Shown here: in pieces, positions 60,459-64,000 of the stretch | How the letters are laid out: each line of letters starts with the position of its first letter | How positions within the stretch are numbered: the stretch's first letter is position 1 | DNA from: Ferrovibrio sp036381655 | GTDB lineage: Bacteria > Pseudomonadota > Alphaproteobacteria > Ferrovibrionales > Ferrovibrionaceae | DNA length: 64,000 nucleotides | Direction: 5' to 3' | Assembly (NCBI RefSeq): GCF_036381655.1 | Contig: NZ_DASVCJ010000076.1 | Coordinates: forward strand, 124,001-188,000 | The notes under the pieces: generated by a model | Database searches by the model: none | The model's input: the letters and a program-made list of their open reading frames with translations, nothing else | What the model was told of the DNA's origin: nothing | Made by a program: the position numbers and the translations under genes

Positions 60459-62876
60459 ATGCGCTGGCTCTTGCGGCTCCTGGTCATATTGCTTGTCATC
60501 GTCGGAGCCGCAGCAGCCGTCGTCTACTTCTACGCCCGCTCCTCCCTGCCCGAGGTCGACGGCCAGATTGCCGTCGAACGGAGCCTGCAAATGCCCGTCG
60601 AGATTTTGCGCGACCGCTACGCGGTGCCGCATATCCGCGCGGCAGACCGCAACGAAGCCGCTTTCGGCCTCGGTTTCGCCCATGCCCAGGACAGGCTTTG
60701 GCAGATGGAGGTGAACCGGCGTATCGCCGCCGGCCGGCTGGCCGAGATCTTCGGCGAAAAGGCCCTGAACACCGACAAGTTCCTGCGCACGCTGGGCATC
60801 CATCGCAAGGCGGTGGCCGCCTTCTCGGCCCTGCAGCCGGAAACGCAGGCCTATCTGCAAGCCTATGCCGATGGCGTGAACGCCTTCCTGAAAAGCCGCT
60901 CGAGCGCGCTCCCCGTTGAATTCACCATCTTCGACGTCGAACCAGAGCCGTGGACGCCGGCTGACTCGCTGGGCTGGCTCAAGATGATGGCGTGGGACCT
61001 CAGCGGCAACTGGTATTCGGAACTCGCCCGGCTCGCCCTGGCGCAGCGGCTGAGCAAGCGGCAGATCGAGGAATTCTACCCGCCCTATCCGGGCGATGCG
61101 CCGATCGCGCTGGCCGCCAACAGCGATCTCTATGCGAAGGTGGCCAGGGCGCTCGATGCCGAGGCGCTGATGCGGGCGCTGCCGGAGCCGCCGCCCGAGG
61201 GGCTGGGCTCGAACAATTGGGTGGTGAATGGCAAGCGCACGGTGACGGGAGCGCCGCTGCTGGCCAACGATCCCCATCTCGGCCTCACGTCGCCGTCGAT
61301 CTGGTACTTCACCCATATGTCCTATCCCGGCGGCGATGCGGTCGGCGCGACCTTGCCCGGCATTCCCGGCATCATTCTTGGCCATAACGGCCATGTGGCC
61401 TGGGGTTTCACCAATACCGGCCCGGACACGCAGGATCTTTTCATCGAGCGCATCGATCCGAACGATCCGACCCGCTACCTGACGCCGGACGGCAGCGCGG
61501 CCTTCATCGAGCGGCAGGAAGTCATCAAGGTGCGCGGCGAGCCGGATGTCATTCTCACGGTACGGGAAACCCGGCACGGACCGGTGATCTCCGATGTGCA
61601 TGACGGCGCGCGCCGCCTACTGCATGACGGCTATGTACTGTCTTTCGCCTGGACCGCCCTGCGCGATGACGACACGACGGCGGATGCGCTGGCCGGTCTC
61701 GACAGGATGACCGACTGGAACAGCTTCGTGGCCAATTTCCGCCGCTTCGTCACGCCGCAGCAGAACATCGTCTATGCCGACACCGCCGGCAATATCGGCT
61801 TTCTTGCGCCCGGCCTCATTCCGATCCGCAAGCCGGAAAACGACATGAAGGGGCTGGCGCCGGCGCCGGGCTGGGATGCCCGCTACGACTGGGACGGCTT
61901 CATTCCCTTCGACCGGCTGCCGCAGGCCTATAACCCGGCCAATGGCATGATCGTGACCGCGAACAACAAGATCGTTCCCGACAGCTATCCCTATTTCCTG
62001 ACCTCGGAATGGGCCGAGCCTTATCGCGCGCAACGCATCGAGCAACTGCTCCGGGAGCGCCCGGTGCATTCGGTTGAAAGCTTCAAGCAGATCCAGGGCG
62101 ACCTCACATCGCTGATGGTGGCAGACCTGCTGCCGCTCATGCTGGCGGCGCCGCCGAAAGCGCAGCCCGCCAACCCGGAGCTGCCCACGGCGCTGGCCCT
62201 GCTCGGCCGATGGGACGGCACGATGGCCGCCAGCCGGGCCGAGCCGCTGATCTTCGAGGCCTGGTACCGCGAATTGACGCGCCTGATCCTGGCGGACGAA
62301 CTGGGGGAGAGTTTCCACCGGCTATGGCGGTTCCGCCCGGTCCTGATCAAGAACATCCTGAGCAATACCGGCGGGCAGGCGCGCTGGTGCGCCAATGTTG
62401 CGACAGGAGCGGCGACAACCTGCGCCGGGCTGATCGCCGACGCCCTGGATCGGGCGCTGGGCGACCTGAAAGCGCGCTATGGCTCCGATATGGCCCGCTG
62501 GCGCTGGGGGGACGCTCATTACGCCAAGGCCACCCACCGCCCGTTCAGCAATGTTCCGGTCCTGCGCCGGCTCTTCGAGGTGAGGGTTCCGACCCCTGGG
62601 GGTGCGTTTACCATCGATGTCGGCCGCAACGACATCTCAGATGACGCAGAGCCCTTTGCCAACCGCCATGCGCCGTCGCTGCGGGCAATCTACGATCTCG
62701 CCGACCTGAACCGGTCGCAGTTCATTGATTCGACCGGACAATCCGGCCATCCGTTATCGTCTTTTTACCGGAATTTCGCTGCTCCCTGGGCGGCGGTCCA
62801 GTATATTCCGATCTCGACGCGGCCGGCCGATTACGAACGGGGAGCCGTCGGTCTGCTGCGTCTGGTCGGCCGCTGA
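60459..62876 (+). CDS. penicillin acylase family protein
   Basis: The 805-residue Ntn-hydrolase would be autoprocessed to alpha and beta subunits. Ser251 in EGLGSNNWVVNG is the predicted beta-subunit N-terminal nucleophile, and the context NGKRTVTGAPLLANDPHLGLTSPSIWYF is diagnostic. The N-terminus has a hydrophobic stretch (LLRLLVILLVIVGAAAAVVYFYA), either a signal peptide or anchor. Relatives cleave amides of penicillin G, acyl-homoserine lactones or unknown compounds. Length fits the larger family members. It starts with GAGGGG and a hairpin that covers it. It lies between the FlaG-like gene and motAB. Confidence 0.92.
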   Translation: MRWLLRLLVILLVIVGAAAAVVYFYARSSLPEVDGQIAVERSLQMPVEILRDRYAVPHIRAADRNEAAFGLGFAHAQDRLWQMEVNRRIAAGRLAEIFGEKALNTDKFLRTLGIHRKAVAAFSALQPETQAYLQAYADGVNAFLKSRSSALPVEFTIFDVEPEPWTPADSLGWLKMMAWDLSGNWYSELARLALAQRLSKRQIEEFYPPYPGDAPIALAANSDLYAKVARALDAEALMRALPEPPPEGLGSNNWVVNGKRTVTGAPLLANDPHLGLTSPSIWYFTHMSYPGGDAVGATLPGIPGIILGHNGHVAWGFTNTGPDTQDLFIERIDPNDPTRYLTPDGSAAFIERQEVIKVRGEPDVILTVRETRHGPVISDVHDGARRLLHDGYVLSFAWTALRDDDTTADALAGLDRMTDWNSFVANFRRFVTPQQNIVYADTAGNIGFLAPGLIPIRKPENDMKGLAPAPGWDARYDWDGFIPFDRLPQAYNPANGMIVTANNKIVPDSYPYFLTSEWAEPYRAQRIEQLLRERPVHSVESFKQIQGDLTSLMVADLLPLMLAAPPKAQPANPELPTALALLGRWDGTMAASRAEPLIFEAWYRELTRLILADELGESFHRLWRFRPVLIKNILSNTGGQARWCANVATGAATTCAGLIADALDRALGDLKARYGSDMARWRWGDAHYAKATHRPFSNVPVLRRLFEVRVPTPGGAFTIDVGRNDISDDAEPFANRHAPSLRAIYDLADLNRSQFIDSTGQSGHPLSSFYRNFAAPWAAVQYIPISTRPADYERGAVGLLRLVGR

Positions 62877-62987
62877 AATCTCTCGTTTTTCAATGTTCTG
62901 TTTACCACGGCCATACGATAAGACAGGGGTTGGGTTGAGCGTGCCGCATATTGTCTGGCGTGCGACACGGGCATGGAGCGTTGTTGA

Positions 62988-63848
62988 ATGCTGACCATTA
63001 TCGGGGCGATCGTGGTGCTGGGCTGCGTGCTGGGCGGGTATCTCGCCGGCGGCGGCCATTTGGCGGTTCTCTTCCAGCCCTTCGAATTCATCATCATCTT
63101 CGGAGCCGGCGTCGGCGCGTTCATCATCAGCTGTCCCAAGCCGGTGCTGAAGCATGCCATGAGCGGCTTCAAGAAGGCGTTCAAGGGGCCGAAATACACC
63201 AAGGACGACTATCTCGAATTGCTGTCGATGCTCTACAGCGTGTTCAAGCTGGCCAAGAGCAAGGGCATGCTGGCGCTGGAGCAGCACATCGAGAAACCGG
63301 AAGAGAGCAAGCTCTTCACCCAGTTCCCGAAATTCATGGACGACCATCATTCGATGGAGTTCCTCTGCGACTACTTGCGCCTGATGACGCTGGGCAGCGA
63401 GAATCCGCATGAGATGGAAGCGCTGATGGACATGGAGCTCGATGTCCATCATCAGGAAGAGCATCTTGCCGGTCATGCATTGACGACCTTCGGCGACAGC
63501 TTCCCGGCGCTCGGCATCGTCGCGGCCGTGCTCGGCGTCATTCACACCATGGGCTCGATCAGCGAGCCGCCGGAAGTCCTTGGCCATCTGATCGGCGGTG
63601 CGCTCGTCGGTACCTTCAGCGGTATTCTGCTCTCGTACGGCTTCGTTTCACCGATGGCCTCGGCCGCCAAGGCAACCTGGGAGCATGAAAGCAAATACAT
63701 GCTTTGCATGAAGGCCGGCCTGCTCGCCCATCTGCAGGGCTATGCGCCGGCAGTCTCTGTCGAATTCGCACGCAAATCGCTGATGGCCAACGTCCGCCCG
63801 ACTTTCTACGAGGTCGAGGAAGCCACCAGCAAGGTGCAAACGGTATAA
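62988..63848 (+). CDS. motA: flagellar motor stator protein MotA
   Basis: MotA forms the proton channel and torque generator with MotB. The 286-residue protein has four membrane segments: LTIIGAIVVLGCVLGGYLAGG, FEFIIIFGAGVGAFIISC, then a long cytoplasmic domain, and two C-terminal helices with FPALGIVAAVLGVIHTMGSI and GALVGTFSGILLSYGFVSPMA. These carry the expected conserved prolines (SFPALG, VSPMA). A GGAG site lies nine bases upstream. motB follows 20 bases downstream. Confidence 0.96.
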   Translation: MLTIIGAIVVLGCVLGGYLAGGGHLAVLFQPFEFIIIFGAGVGAFIISCPKPVLKHAMSGFKKAFKGPKYTKDDYLELLSMLYSVFKLAKSKGMLALEQHIEKPEESKLFTQFPKFMDDHHSMEFLCDYLRLMTLGSENPHEMEALMDMELDVHHQEEHLAGHALTTFGDSFPALGIVAAVLGVIHTMGSISEPPEVLGHLIGGALVGTFSGILLSYGFVSPMASAAKATWEHESKYMLCMKAGLLAHLQGYAPAVSVEFARKSLMANVRPTFYEVEEATSKVQTV

Positions 63849-63868
63849 CGATCGCGAAAGCCTGAGGC

Positions 63869-64000
63869 ATGGCGGCGAATGAGGGCGAACGCCCGATCAT
63901 CGTAAAGAAGGTCAAGAAGGGCGAAGCCGGAGCGCATGGCGGCGCCTGGAAGGTTGCCTATGCCGACTTCGTGACCGCGATGATGGCCTTCTTTCTGCTG
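63869..64000 (+). CDS. motB: flagellar motor protein MotB (N-terminus; cut by the window edge)
   Basis: The 44 visible codons begin MAANEGERPIIVKKVKKGEAG and continue AWKVAYADFVTAMMAFFLL. That is the charged cytoplasmic N-terminus and start of the single membrane helix of MotB. The aspartate in AYADFVTAMM is the proton-accepting residue. A GAGG ribosome site is four bases upstream. The peptidoglycan-binding OmpA-like domain lies beyond the window. Confidence 0.95.
   Translation, partial: MAANEGERPIIVKKVKKGEAGAHGGAWKVAYADFVTAMMAFFLL

Noticed and set aside
62900..62935. A possible sigma-28 flagellar promoter before motA
   Set aside because: CGATAA fits part of the -10 element, but no TAAA-type -35 lies at the required distance.

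Overview
The window is GC-rich, densely packed bacterial chromosome. It carries about 58 protein-coding genes (one cut by the right edge), mostly core housekeeping. I saw no rRNA or tRNA gene, insertion sequence, prophage or CRISPR array. Gene order points to an alphaproteobacterium, probably Rhodospirillales-like: rpoZ-rel-pyrE-pdxJ-acpS-lepB-rnc-era, smpB/dapA, trpGDC-moaC-moeA, mfd-sdhE facing recG, and a HemB with the magnesium-type active-site motif. Two methyl-accepting chemotaxis proteins and motA-motB indicate a motile, flagellated cell. The species assignment is an inference from gene order and protein character only.

Layout. 0-6.4 kb, minus strand: an MlrC-type M81 metallopeptidase, dihydroxy-acid dehydratase (ilvD), a BrkB/YihY membrane protein and an AsmA-like protein. 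6.4-7.8 kb, plus: an orphan small protein and an AEC-family transporter. 7.8-15.4 kb, minus: the era-rnc-lepB-acpS-pdxJ-pyrE-rel-rpoZ-folK run, covering ribosome maturation, secretion, cofactor and nucleotide synthesis and the stringent response. 15.5-19 kb: a NYN-domain protein and a family-5 uracil-DNA glycosylase, facing a molybdopterin oxidoreductase, smpB and dapA. 19-26.8 kb, plus: a lytic transglycosylase and then a tightly coupled set: HAD dehalogenase, alpha/beta hydrolase, gamma-glutamyltransferase, PLP dehydratase and a PcaF-type thiolase.

26.8-34.3 kb holds two chemoreceptors of different architecture around a small conserved gene, a pentapeptide-repeat protein, a gamma-carbonic anhydrase and argC. 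34.4-38.6 kb is a translationally coupled trpG-trpD-trpC-moaC-moeA operon with overlapping start/stop codons at every junction. It is followed by a GNAT acetyltransferase and a RimK-like ATP-grasp ligase with an unusual period-4 C-terminal helix. 41-46.6 kb is a transport and activation module: TRAP transporter (substrate-binding protein, small and large permease), MFS carrier and acyl-CoA ligase. It is followed by an unrecognised conserved-looking protein. 47.4-51.3 kb has a KefC/KefF potassium efflux pair, an SDR dehydrogenase and a DsbA-family oxidoreductase. 51.3-59.5 kb has mfd, sdhE, recG, hemB and a beta-hydroxyacid dehydrogenase. 59.7-64 kb has a FlaG-like protein, a penicillin-acylase-family hydrolase, motA and the start of motB.

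No obviously new multi-gene system stands out. The strongest leads are the GNAT plus RimK-like pair with its helical tail, the chemoreceptor whose only apparent sensor is a Cys-containing domain after the signalling hairpin, the TRAP-MFS-CoA-ligase module of unknown substrate, the unrecognised protein at 46664-47341, and the FlaG-like/acylase/motAB neighbourhood. No intergenic gap exceeds 300 bases. The largest are 28752-29022, which holds two inverted repeats, 57308-57562, where I see nothing definite, and 59500-59713, which holds a possible promoter.
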